From the NCBI GenBank assembly GCA_018292915.2, contig JACVVK020000329.1:657001-721000 (forward strand): a stretch of 64,000 bases of DNA, read 5' to 3'. The notes under the pieces were generated by a model. It made no database searches. It saw only the letters and a program-made list of their open reading frames with translations, and was not told the DNA's origin. This document shows positions 35,071 through 45,900 of the stretch, one piece after another. The position numbers were made by a program, and so were the translations under genes. The DNA comes from Batillaria attramentaria (Eukaryota > Mollusca > Gastropoda > Batillariidae). Position 1 is the first letter of the stretch. Every line of letters starts with the position of its first letter.

Positions 35071-36128
35071 CGAATTATTATTGTCAACAAGGACTGATGC
35101 AGGTAATTTGTTCAAAATAAAATATGATGTTCTGAACAGCATCGGAGAATATGAATGCTGTTTTTTTTATCGTGTAGGGGGAAAGCAACGGTGGGATTCC
35201 AACACAGTATATTTGGATTACATACATCCCAATCAGAACCTTGTGAGGTTCTGTGTGGTGCTGAACTTCCTTACAACTTAAGTATGATTGCCTTTTTGGC
35301 CTGGGCTTGAACGGGTGTGGACCGCGCTGTAAACTGCGGAACTCATCGCTACCGTCCATCAGTAGTGATGGTAACGATCAGGCTCACTGGTTGCATTTAA
35401 AGTACGTCCTTTGCCTCAGCACAGGAGCGATGTATGGACCTTCACTGAAAAGGTGTGTTCAAATGCAAAAGTATCCAATGGCCAGCATGGGATTTTCCAC
35501 ACATTACTGTCATGTATTTACAGATAGAATGCAGCCACATTTCACCAGCATACACACATAAGTTAATCACAAATGAAAAATGATCACACTGCTTGCCCTC
35601 CGATCAGTTTCGTGGGGAGGGGAGCCTCATCATGATCTACTTCAGTCCCAGAAACACTGCAAACAGATGGCAATCACCGTGAACACATGGCAATCAGAAA
35701 TGCCAACAATGTGATAAGAACACAAATGACACTGAGACAGATTACTGATAACCCCTGATTTACCTTTTTCAATATAGTTTAAAGTTGTGATTTTCTACCT
35801 GCATAAAAATAAACAAAAAATGACATCCTACACTGACCTCTTACGCTTTGTAGCCTCTAATCTTCGTCACTTGCAATCAAACACTAAACCTCATTTTCCC
35901 TACGTTACTACACATACAAAGTCTCAGTGACTATTTGCGACCCTACATCAGACTGCTACTAATACATGTATAAGGGGCTCCAAACAGTTTTTAGTCTCCT
36001 CCATCAAGGAAAACGCTAAATTTTCCTGTTGAACAAAATGCTGTACACAGCACTCTGCAAATGCATAAAAATTCATCAAGAAATTTCCAGACACACAGAC
36101 CAACCGTAGAGTTAAGTATGACTTCAAA
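35071..36128. other. No gene recognised
   Basis: Frames of up to 90 codons here show no domain signature. The segment around 35287-35400 contains 'cctgggcttgaacggg', reminiscent of a B box, but I could not define a SINE. Confidence 0.35.
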
Positions 36129-36614
36129 CCGGCCCCCGTAGTGTAGTGGTTGGCACTTTGGACCATGGACTGGGAGACCCGGGTTCGAGTCCCAGCCGAG
36201 GCAAGCGGGATTTTTCTACCTAGGTCGGCTCCTATCCAGAGTGCCTGTGCTATGGGCCCAATGGGGAGGCTGTTGCCACACAGCCGAGATCCACCCACTT
36301 CACGGGTGCGACTTTGGGGGTGCTTCCCTCGGTATGACACCTCTTATGATCCCTGTGGATGATTATATGGCCAGCACTGCAGGTGCTGTAGTTTCCGGGC
36401 CTGGTTAATGCCGGGATATTTATGACAGGAAGCGTGGAATATGCGGCCCTGTCCCGCAGTCCCAAACCACACAGACCTCCATAGCATCATCTTACCATCA
36501 TCCTCATCTCCATCATCATGCATTATAAAAATTGCCGCAGCTTCCGAGCCCTCTGTGGATTCCACCCATTACCAGGGAGGAACAAAGATTTGCGGCAAAA
36601 AGAAAAGAAAAAAA
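36129..36614 (+). mobile_element. SINE family A, full length, sense orientation
   Basis: Head 'ccggcccccgtagtgtagtg' at 36129, B box 'gggttcgagtccc' near 36180, and an A-rich tail ending at 36614. The 15-bp duplication aagtatgacttcaaa flanks it (36114-36128, 36615-36629). It is the only plus-strand copy, and it confirms the family's 5' and 3' ends. Confidence 0.93.
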
Positions 36615-36978
36615 AAGTATGACTTCAAAGAGATTCCAGTGCAAGTTCTTTGCAATCACTGTGGCGACCCCCCCTCGCTCCGCTGTCGCCTGTTAGGCGA
36701 CGGACCCGGAGCAGGCCGCGTGCACTTTTGTACTAAAGGCCAGGCCAAAATTCATGCCCATGTCTATTGTTTTCAGACTGACCTGGCATGGATTTTACTC
36801 ACAAAACGAACACCTGAAAAAGGACGTTTTTTTGTTTTTTTTTGTTTTTGTTTTTAAGTTGTTATAGAGAAACAACTTTATGAGACGGGGCAGAATTTTG
36901 CCAACAAGCAGCAAGTTTCAGTGATACAAAACAAGACTGTGACGTTTCTCCACACAATACTTACTTTCACGCACACAG

Positions 36979-37136
36979 TGGTACTGGAGCGTTGGACTTT
37001 CAATCCTGGGCCGAGAGTTCGAATCCTGGCCGCTGGGGCCAAATATTTGTGCTGGCCTTTTTCTCGTTGCCCCGTCTTTGATATCACCATTATGTGGGGG
37101 AAAAGGACGTTAAACTCCTAAACACCCACCCACCCT
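36979..37136 (+). mobile_element. SINE family B, 5'-truncated copy inside element X
   Basis: Begins within the A-box region ('tggagcgttggacttt') and keeps the B box 'gagttcgaatcc', the body 'ccaaatatttgtgctggcc' and the tail 'cccacccaccctc'. Confidence 0.75.
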
Positions 37137-37258
37137 CTCTCTCTCTCCCTCCCTTCTTCCCCCACCCGGCCCCACCCCCACCCACGGTCACGTGGCTAAT
37201 CGGTCGAGGTCGTAGAGGATCTAGTGTCATTGGTAGAACTTGGAGAGGGGAGAACCGG

Positions 37259-37489
37259 TGTAGCATCCGGTCCGGTCCCCCCTCTGAAGTAGTCCCCCGG
37301 GGGACCAATTCGTGGCAAAAACTGCTCTATAATGGTCCCCCCCTTAGACATCCAGCCTCGTTTTCGACTGGTCCCCCTGGGCGATTTTGGTCCCCCCTCG
37401 CATCCAAAATAGGCCCCCTCTCGAACTGGTCCCCCTCTTTTCTAATCAATGTAGAGCTATGTCAGTATTTATTTTTAACTTTATTGTTA
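37259..37489. repeat. Ginger1 left terminal inverted repeat
   Basis: Pairs with 41506-41728. Differences include one base at position 6 and an extra 'agctat' near the inner end. Rich in 'ggtcccccc' words. Confidence 0.9.
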
Positions 37490-38355
37490 CAAAACTTTAT
37501 TGTCCCCAAAAGCACAGGGCCATAGGAACATTTTTTTTTCTTTTTTTTTCCCGATTTATGTGCTTGTTGTTATTTTTGTGTGTGTGAGATATATTTGTTT
37601 GGTTGTTGGTTCTTGTTTCTTTCAGTTGTTTTTTTGCATTGGTTCTTTTTTTTTTGTTTTTGTTTATGAGATGGTTGTACCGAATACTAAACATTATTAC
37701 TAGAATTTCAAACAATAAATAAATAAGTCAATCAATATTCTCTCTCTCTCTCTCTCTCTCTCCCCCCCCCCCCCCCACTCTCTATCTCTCTCTCTCTAGC
37801 AAAACCTGAAATAGACATTTACGTTCTTTGACAAGAAAAACTTTATTTCAAAAGGTATGTCCAGTCAAACTGTGTCAAAGAAACAAGAAATGAAACAAGA
37901 AACAGTTAATGAATAGCAAAGAGTTGCAACAGAAATTGTTAACCAGAGCGCTGTGCACTTTATAACGCAACATAAATGTAAATTAATAAATTGTTAATCG
38001 CACATCTTGTCCTGAAATGAGCAAAATAATAACAATAGCAAAGTACAAAACAAACTTCTACCGTACTGTCTTTGCATGAAACGTCATCGAATGCATGAAA
38101 GTCCACATTTCCTGTCAATTTTTTTAAACTGGAAATAGCATTTAGAGAATAACATCAAAGACCAAGTATCTAATATTTTCTATACAACGCCATAGAAAAA
38201 TATTTCTTCAAAATTAAGTAAGTGTCCATGACATGAAAACTAGTTGCCACCTTTGGCTTTCAGCGTACTTCAAGTAGACAGTCAAGACTGAGTACCAGTG
38301 TCTCAAATCATGACGCTTGAAACAACAAAAACAGCAGAAGACTAACAGTTCTGGT

Positions 38356-40805
38356 CTAAGGAGTGACACAAAAAACAGGAGCAAAGTGATGTCCAAGATT
38401 CATTATATAAATTGCTCTGTCTGTTTTCAATGGGGCCGATTGCCAAACTGGCCCGTATTTCAGCCACCTAGGTTGTCGGCCTGGAGCCTCTCTTGTGAAC
38501 ACATACACGGGCGTGTCCAAGAGGGTGGCTGCAGCAAATATCTCAACCTCGGTGGCCCAAGTACGGTCGTTTCTCATGTTTGATGTCGCGACGTAATTTT
38601 CACGTGCGCTCGTTCCGTAGAAGCGTTTGTCATTCTTTTCAATCCAATCGCAAATGATATTTCGGAATTCCTTATATTTCGACTCAGTCCCCAAAACAAC
38701 AAAGCTCACAGACCGGAAAAAACAATTCCCATCTCCTTTTACGCTAACGCTATCGAGAGGTGTAGCCGTAATGTCAACTTCAACACTTTCCCTTGAGGGG
38801 TGCCGCCTGAAAAGTCTGGGGAAATTCAAACTGGAGGCCCGATCCTTTTGCCAGGCACCATCAACGGGGTGGAACTTCATTCTCAATGGCGGCTGGCAAG
38901 AGGGGTCAGCCTGTGGATGATAGGAGGGGTCAGCCTGTGGAGCATGGGAGGGGTCAGCCTGTGGATGATAGGAGGGGTCAGCCTGTGGATGATAGGAGGG
39001 GTCAGCCTGTGGAGCATGGGAGGGGTCAGCCTGTGGAGTATGGGAGGGGTCAGCCTGTGGATGATAGGAGGGGTCAGCCTGTGGAGCATGGGAGGGGTCA
39101 GCCTGTGGATGATAGGAGGGGTCAGCCTGTGGAGCATGGGAGGGGTCAGCCTGTGGATGATAGGAGGGGTCAGCCTGTGGAGCATGGGAGGGGTCAGCGT
39201 TGTCCTGTGTACGATCATGGAACAATTTGACGTTGCTGATATTGTAGAGATTCTTCAGTATTTTCCCACTTTTAGTGTTCTTCAGTTGAAGTCGACCCTT
39301 CGGCAACACACTTATGACCTCATATGGCCCGACGAATCTTGGTGCCATCTTGCCTCCCATTTTGTGTACTCGTGCAGCATTGATGATTAAGACTTTGTCT
39401 CCGATGCGGAACCCGTGGTCATATGCACGCCTGCTGTCATAGTACTCTTTCTGCTTCTTCTGCGCCCTTGAAATGTTTTCACCAATTTTGTTCTTGACTT
39501 CCTCGTGAATCCCCTTCATAGTGTCCATGATTTCTTCGTTCAGATCTTGCTCGTTGGCATCACCAGTGACGTCAAATGGTAGTTTTGCCTGCTCACCATA
39601 CAATGCCAAAAAGGGTGAAAACTGTGTAGACTTGTGAACGGATGTTCGGTAGGCGAACAGGGCTGCTGGCAAGAGTTCATCCCAATCATCATTGTCTGTG
39701 ATCTTTACCAAAGTGTCTTTGAGTGTCCTATTGTCCCTCTCCCGTTGGCCGTTCGTCTCAGGGTGGTAGGCCGAAGAAATGCGATGGTTGATATTGAAAC
39801 GGTCGGTGAGAATATCAAGCGCAAAGTTAATGAACTCACGGCCTTGGTCAGTTATGAGGGAATCAAACGCGCCAAAGATGCAGATGGTTTCGTACATGAA
39901 TCTGGCAACTTCCTCTGAACTCTTGCACGGGATGGCCTTGGCAACGGGAAACTTTGTAAAGTGGTCTGTGAGGGCAACAATGTACTGGTTACCTCTGTCA
40001 GTGACCTGCAAAGGTCCTATGATGTCCATTCCAACGAGGCTCCACTTCTTTTTGGGCACTGGGATGGGGTGAAGCGGTGCTGCTGGCTTCTTTCTGCAAG
40101 CGTTCATGTTCTGGCACACACAGCATGATCTGCAGTAGTCTTCAACCTCCTGTTTCATTCCATGCCAGAAGTAACGCTCCAAGACCTAGAGAGAAAAAAG
40201 AGTAATGAAATATTTATAAATACTATGTCTTAAAGATAACTGGTAGATAACAGTGTGTGTGTGTGTGGGGGGGGGGGGTGTGAGTGAGAGAGAGAGAGAG
40301 AGAGAGAGAGCCAGCAAAGGAAATGTCTTCAATCCGGAAAATGTCCGTTATATACCGAAGACATCGGCTATACCGGAAAATTTACGTTATATACGGAGTC
40401 ATCGGATATAACGTCCACCAGGACAAAAGTGGCCGCTATATCCGATGTGTTGGTTATACCAGACATACCAGAAACACACAAAACCTCGTTCCCATTCTAA
40501 AGCCTGTTAAAACTGGGAGTACAAAAACGGGTGCTCACCTTCTTATAAGTCTTGTTCATCCCCAAATGTCCTCCGCTCACATAGTTGTCATGAAACTCTT
40601 GCAATATCTCTGGAACCTGGTTCCTCTTTGCCACGAGGATTCCGTCGTGGTAGAGCACATCCTCTCGAATTGTGTATTTTGCAGCAGTCTTTCTCAACTG
40701 TCTCTTTTTAACTTTAGTCACATCACGGTTTTCCCCTTTCGCGGTCAGAGGGTAAGTGCCATTTTTCAAATAGTTCAACACGTTGTCATACAGAGTGTCG
40801 TCCAT
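38356..40805 (-). CDS. Ginger1 transposase: integrase core fused to OTU protease-like domain
   Basis: Two exons: 40805-40539 (89 codons from ATG) and 40185-38356, with an intron 40538-40186 (GTGAGC...AG), giving 698 aa. The N-terminus has an HHCC zinc-binding pattern (HDNYVSGGH, then CRSCCVC). The DDE core has Asp143 (GMDIIGPL), Asp202 (ITDQGREF) and Glu238 (NGQRERDNRTLKD), with exactly 35 residues between the last two. A GPY/F module follows (FVGPYEVISVLPKGRLQL). Next come 12 tandem octapeptides of DPSxxPQA type. The last about 140 residues are an OTU-like cysteine protease with DGNCFFR and a His in NLGHHF. No stop interrupts either exon, so it may be functional. The role is cut-and-paste transposition; that of the OTU part is unknown. 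A domesticated gene is less likely because both terminal repeats are intact. Confidence 0.92.
38897..39200. repeat. 24-bp minisatellite inside the transposase gene
   Basis: Twelve in-frame 24-bp units alternate between two variants (HAP and YHP at the third to fifth residues), linking the integrase and OTU domains. The plus-strand frames across it are shadows. Confidence 0.93.
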
Positions 40806-40875
40806 GATGATAGTCAATGAAAAACGAAGACTGGTTGACGGAATGAATTGTCGTGTACTTATAATTATAGGCATG

Positions 40876-41179
40876 TTTGACACGAGTCACGTGACGTGTC
40901 AAGAAGCGTGGCGATGTTTGACACGAGTCACGTGACGTGTCAAGAAGCGTGGCGACCGTTTTCTCATCCCACAAAAAAAAAAAAAAAGAGAAAACAAATC
41001 TAAACTTTTAAAAGTGATTTAACTTCGTAGATTTGCCGTTCTATGTAGCCTATACTTTTGTTTTTTAGTGGCGACCGTTTTCTCATCCCACAAAAAAAAA
41101 GAGAAAATAAAAAACAAAAGTATAGGCTACATAGAACGGCAAATCTACGAAGTTAAATCACTTTTAAAAGTTTAGATTT
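40876..41179. repeat. Tandem and inverted repeats 5' of the transposase
   Basis: A 40-bp unit with 'gtttgacacgagtcacgtga' is duplicated (40876-40956). Then arms of 72 bp (40996-41067 and 41108-41179) form an inverted repeat, each side preceded by 'gcgaccgttttctcatccca'. It lies upstream of the transposase ATG and could influence its expression (inference). Confidence 0.8.
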
Positions 41180-41265
41180 GACACTGTAACCTTGACCCAG
41201 TTCAAGATCATCTTGAATAACATCTCTGTACAAAAATGAAAATAATTATACATATAACGAAAGAG

Positions 41266-41267
<2 letters not shown>

Positions 41268-41325
<58 letters not shown>

Positions 41326-41428
41326 GTGCGTGCGTGCGTGAGTGAGTGTGCACGCGTGCGTGAGTGCGTGCATAATGTGTGTGTGTGTGTGTGTTTGAGA
41401 GATGGGGGGAGGAGAGAAAGTGTGGGGG

Positions 41429-41460
<32 letters not shown>
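41268..41460. repeat. (GT)n and (AG)n microsatellites
   Basis: GT tract at 41268-41322, then TGCG and AG runs, inside Ginger1 next to its right terminal repeat. Confidence 0.95.
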
Positions 41461-41462
<2 letters not shown>

Positions 41463-41505
41463 GAGAGATCCAGAGTCACGTTTTCTACTGAGTTGACACA
41501 CACTA

Positions 41506-41728
41506 TAACAATAAAGTTAAAAATAAATACTGACTACATTGGTTAGAAAAGAGGGGGACCACTTCGAGAGGGGGCCTATTTTGGATGCGAGGGGGGACCA
41601 AAATCGCCCAGGGGGACCAGTCGAAAACGAGGCTGGATGTCTAAGGGGGGACCATTATAGAGCAGTTTTTGCCACGAATTGGTCCCCCGGGGGACTACTT
41701 CAGAGGGGGGACCGGACCGGATCCTACA
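41506..41728. repeat. Ginger1 right terminal inverted repeat
   Basis: Inverted partner of 37259-37489; its outer end reads ...ccggaccggatcctaca. Confidence 0.9.
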
Positions 41729-41782
41729 GGGGCAACAATAACTACAAAGACAAAATAAAATGAAGTTTGGAGAAACAACTTT

Positions 41783-42953
41783 GTAGGACGGGGCCGTTCC
41801 TCCTTTTTCAGTTTTTTTGCAACGCCGTAAACTGGAAGAACTGAGAGCAACATTTTCGTGATATTATTTCCGGGTAAAGCAGGACTATGATATATTCGGC
41901 CGAGTTTATCCCTCGGCCCATTTCCGGCCATCATACATTACGACACACGAGGTACACGTCTCGATCTCAAAAGTGGCGGTGACGTTTCCAACATAAAGTC
42001 AAGTGTTTGTTCACATGGGCATCGCAGCGAGAGGTAGCCCTGCATCCAAAGAACTGGAAAGCTGAGAAATCGCGCGACTTGCCGTCTTCACCGTGATCGT
42101 CTTCTGTTGAGATGGGTTTTCCCACAGCCACTAATTTTAGACTCGAGTAAGTTGTATGTGGAACGCATCTATCTCCAACCTGTTGTTTGTGGACGCGAAA
42201 CGCTGCCGGCCACGACCGGAACTCATCGGTAGTTGTAGCAGTGGTTAGTCCTGTCGGCAAGTTGCTAGTGACTAAACAACCATCGAAACCATCGACTTGT
42301 ATCTGTCAGGGCCGTTTTAGCTGGCATGCAATACTGACGGGGAGACGCGTGCAGCGAAACTTGTGACAACTTTTTGCATCTTTTCTAAAGAAATTGGAAG
42401 TACTAGGAATAGGATGAATGAAAATTCACCATCAAGACGAATGAAACGTTTACATGATTTCAGCCGGTGTGTGTGGAAACTATGATTCAGGTTTAAAAAA
42501 GCGTATTAGTCAGTGTGCCCGGGCCCGCGGCTTGATTAGACCAACCATCCAAATTACAATACACATATATCGCTATTCATTGTTGTATTTGGCTCTGTTA
42601 TCTTTCAGCAGAGACACTGTTAATTGAGTGTAAGCAGAACTTGTGACTCAACAGATTTCCAGAGTTGTAACTTGACATTCCAGATTCCATAAAATTATTA
42701 CACTCCTTACTTTGGCTCAGTATAGTTCGCACCCTTGGGTTGTATCAGGCGAGCTGTACCAATGCAGCCAGGCTCATTTAGTATACACTTCAGCTGCTTA
42801 GTTTAATTGGTTAAGATTTAGGGTTTTGGTTACAAAGACAATGATGCATTTTGTAGTTGTCAGGATATGTTAATGTAATGCTGATCCCACAGAAACTTTC
42901 CAAATTATGTAGCTAACAAGTGTATGTATGGCTTTTCCACAGAATACCTAGCT
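41783..42953 (+). promoter_or_regulatory. Upstream region and probable 5' UTR of the TIR-caspase gene
   Basis: CG-richer sequence from about 41850 to 42350 is consistent with a promoter. A possible donor (ctcga followed by GTAAGTT, at 42147) could pair with the acceptor ending at 42942 (ttccacag), 11 bp before the ATG. The true first exon cannot be fixed. A short block near 42717-42742 (ctcagtatagttcgcaccc) matches the end of a MITE at 55885-56096. Confidence 0.4.
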
Positions 42954-45900
42954 ATGGCTGAGGGAGGCGTTCCTGATTTGGAGACTGATGCTGACCTTGA
43001 TTCAGATCAGGGATATCAGGAGTCTGGCTTTGGTAAGAGGATTTATAGTGATATTAACTCAGATCAGTGAATGATACAACTTTGGCTTGTGATCTGATAG
43101 ATAGGTTTAATGCTATATGCTGTATAGAGTTTTCATTACAAGTCATTGAGCATTCTTTTCCCTACATGCTGTCAGGTTTCATTCATGAAAAAAAAAAAAT
43201 GTGTTAATTGTTACTTGTACATTGTCACCTCATAATTTCACATGTTTGTTTCTAGTTCTTACTTAAGATCTTTATGTCTCAGTGCTCATTTTATGCAGCT
43301 ACCGCGAAAACAATGTTCAAGATTTCCATGAAATGAATGTTTCTCCCTCATCACATGACTTTCAGGGTCTGTCCAGAGCAGTGCAAGTTCTGTGAGGCGC
43401 TCACTTGCGGAGATCATTGATGAAGACATCAAGGAATACAAGCACACATTTCCAGAGGATCTCAAGCCAGAGTATCAAGATGCAGTGATTCTCTACACAG
43501 AAGCTGATAGGAAGAGGGTTCTACAGTTCATAGCAAATGTCAGCCAGTTACAGTTGCAAGTTGGACCAAATCGCACGGAAAAACTTGTGGTCAGTTTGTA
43601 TGATGAGGTTTTGACTGCGCAGACCCGCATTGGGGAACTTGAAAAAGTCTTGAAGTACTGCACATTTGTACTTCTTTTTTGTACAGAAGACTTCTTCAAA
43701 GATTCCTGGACTGAATTTTCAGGCCAGGCGTGTTTGCTGAATGCAATTGAGGAGAGAGTGTGGTCAGTTGTGCCGATATGGACACTTCCAAAGAGAACAT
43801 TTAAATCCCCTATGTTGACGGCTTTAAAGGGTGTCAGTTATCAAGATGAGCAAAATCCTGACTTTTCTTCCATAAAAACGTTGTTTGAAGGCAGGATTCA
43901 GGAGCGACTGAAAAAAGCAGAGGCTCAGACGCACGAGAGGATATTGCATATCATAGGGGTGAAGGCAGAAGATGTTAGGAGAAATGAGAGGAGAGAAAGG
44001 GAGGTTCAGCTTGAGTTGAAAATACGCAGAGCAGAGAAGGAAAGACAGGCAGTGGAGATGAAAATCAGAGAAATGGAAACGATGCAGTCCCTGGAAAAAC
44101 AGCGAAGAGAGTTGCACGTTAGAGAGTCGGAGGCAGGTCAGGCCTTGGAAGGATGGAGGAGAGCACAGATGCAGCAGGACATGAGTAATCGATATGCTGT
44201 GCCACAAAGAAGACAACATCAAGGAGATTCAAATGCAACAAGCTGCCAAACAGCTCCTCCATCTGTTGAGGTAAAATATTTTGTGTAACATATCTCACAC
44301 TTTTGTGAGGTCACTGACAGAACAGTTGAAGTGAAATTCACACCCAAGAAGCAATAATCATTTGCGAAGAATTAATTAGATATTTATTATGTAAAATATC
44401 TGTTGATTTGGCAGTTTTCCAGGCGACAAGGTGGGAAACATTTTCTCAGGTTTTGACCAGAAAAAAAAAGAAAAAGCAAAACTTTAGCTTTGAAAAGGGT
44501 GTGGGTTTGTCTGTGTCTGTGTGCATGAGTCTGTGTGTGTAAACTCTACTGGTTAATCTTAATCATCTTGTGTCAGTGGAGGGGACGGTGTCTGGAAGTT
44601 CCTCACATTCCTCCCCGTCATCATGCACTTTGCAATTAAAACAGGATCTCAGGGGTGATGACAATGAGTCTCTTGATTCTGAAGTTCAGGGGTTGCTCAG
44701 CAGATCAAGACAACTTGGTGTCACCTGTGAGGTCATGTTTTAACAGCTTCATCGTCCAGTTGGGACAACATGCATTGTATCTTGTGTCTTTTGAGCATTT
44801 GAATGTGACGGGATGTATGTGGATAGCATACACCCAAAATCTGTTGACAGTTCAGTCATGTTCACATATGTCTGTACTTCACTGTTATATTCCATGTAAA
44901 GTTTGTATAAACTTTTAATTGCGTCAGCGTCCTTTTTTTCTATTCTGTAGGAACTCACAGTCACAGCCAGTGAGTACACACACACGCACACACATGTACA
45001 CACACACACGCACACACAAACACACGCACACACACACTTCTTTCTTTTTTTCAGTTGAATTATTTTGATCTAATGGCACTAATCTGGACTTTCCCACACA
45101 ATTACATCATGTTAAACTTTGACAGGACTGTACCAAAAAAAAAAAAGACAGAAAAGAGACTGTTTCATTTGCAAAAGATTTGTTGAAAAATGTTCCTTGT
45201 GTAGAATACCAACTTGTATTACATATATATATATAATTCCTTTTTAGCGGCTGACCCTCGGAGAGTCACAGTCAGAGAAGTTGAGGAGGGCACAGAAATG
45301 CACAGGCTTTTCCAGGTCATATGTGGCGAAAATCCTCCTGTGGTAAGCAGAACAACTATTGCAACTGTCACTGATAACGCCAGTAATTAAAAAAAAAAAA
45401 AAAAAAAAAATCAGAACTGTGCAACTCTTCCCCAGCTCCAGTGGTATTATTCCTCCTGTGTTGTGGGCGGAATTCACGGTTGGCTTGGAAGCTGTGCAGT
45501 TTTTATTATGCATGATAATGCTGTGGATGTCCATGTGGTTTGAGACATTCCACGCTTCCTGCCATGAATATCCCGGCATTAACTAGGCCCAGGAACTACG
45601 GCACCTGCAATGCTGGCTGTGTTATCATCCACGTCATGAGATGTTTCATTAACAAGGGAAGCAGCCTCAAAGTCGCACGTATGGAGCGTGCGAGTCTCGG
45701 CTGTGTCACGACAGCTTTCCTATTGGGCCCATAGTACACCTGTTCTAGGTAGGAAAAACCCCACTTGCCTCAGCTGGGATTCAAACCCGAGTCAGCTGTT
45801 CCATGGCCCAAAGTGCTAACCTCTACGCTGTGGGGGGGCCGTTAACTTGTTTGGTCTCACTTGTCAGGTACCATGCACTCTAGGTTTGAATCTGTACGTG

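Larger units (their letters stand above)
37259..41728 (-). mobile_element. Ginger1 DNA transposon, 4.47 kb, complete
   Basis: Terminal inverted repeats are about 231 bp (37259-37489) and 223 bp (41506-41728). They start tgtagcatccggtccggtcc and, inverted, tgtaggatccggtccggtcc. The left target site is CCGG (37255-37258) and the right one a mutated GGGG (41729-41732). The matching empty site (gagaaccggcaacaataac) is preserved at 49978-49996 in element X copy 2, so both borders are fixed. It encodes one integrase-like transposase with a C-terminal OTU domain, a combination known for Ginger1 elements, which also favour CCGG targets. The family name rests on this combination. Confidence 0.92.
36856..41781. 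mobile_element. Element X, copy 1 (interrupted by SINE B and Ginger1)
   Basis: Ends are AAGTTGTT...GAGAAACAACTT. Left blocks 'gacggggcagaattttgcc' and 'tgatacaaaacaagactgtg', and right blocks 'tcacgtggctaatcggtcga' and 'tggagaggggagaaccgg', are shared in order with copy 2 at 47819-50038. A SINE B fragment (36979-37136) replaces the middle, and a Ginger1 transposon (37259-41728) sits in its right part. Class unknown; non-coding, possibly a MITE. Confidence 0.7.

Noticed and set aside
36129..36200. tRNA gene at the head of the SINE A copy (and equivalent heads at 1788, 17477, 47415, 60220)
   Set aside because: They have A/B boxes but are followed by family-specific bodies and tails, and most have target duplications. 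They are retroposon heads, not functional tRNA genes.
38800..39390. Plus-strand 196-codon frame with Trp-Met/Gly-Val-Ser repeats
   Set aside because: Antisense shadow of the 24-bp repeat in the Ginger1 transposase; the minus-strand frame has the domains.
37259..41728. Ty3/gypsy LTR retrotransposon on the basis of the integrase
   Set aside because: No gag, protease or reverse transcriptase and no LTRs. Instead there are inverted terminal repeats, a CCGG target and an OTU domain, which fit Ginger1.
42954..44270. TIR and caspase as two separate neighbouring genes
   Set aside because: The TIR exon ends at a donor in phase 0, the following exons keep frame to the protease, and the linker exons align with those of the DED-caspase. 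No stop, promoter-like region or new ATG exon lies between. RNA is still needed for proof.
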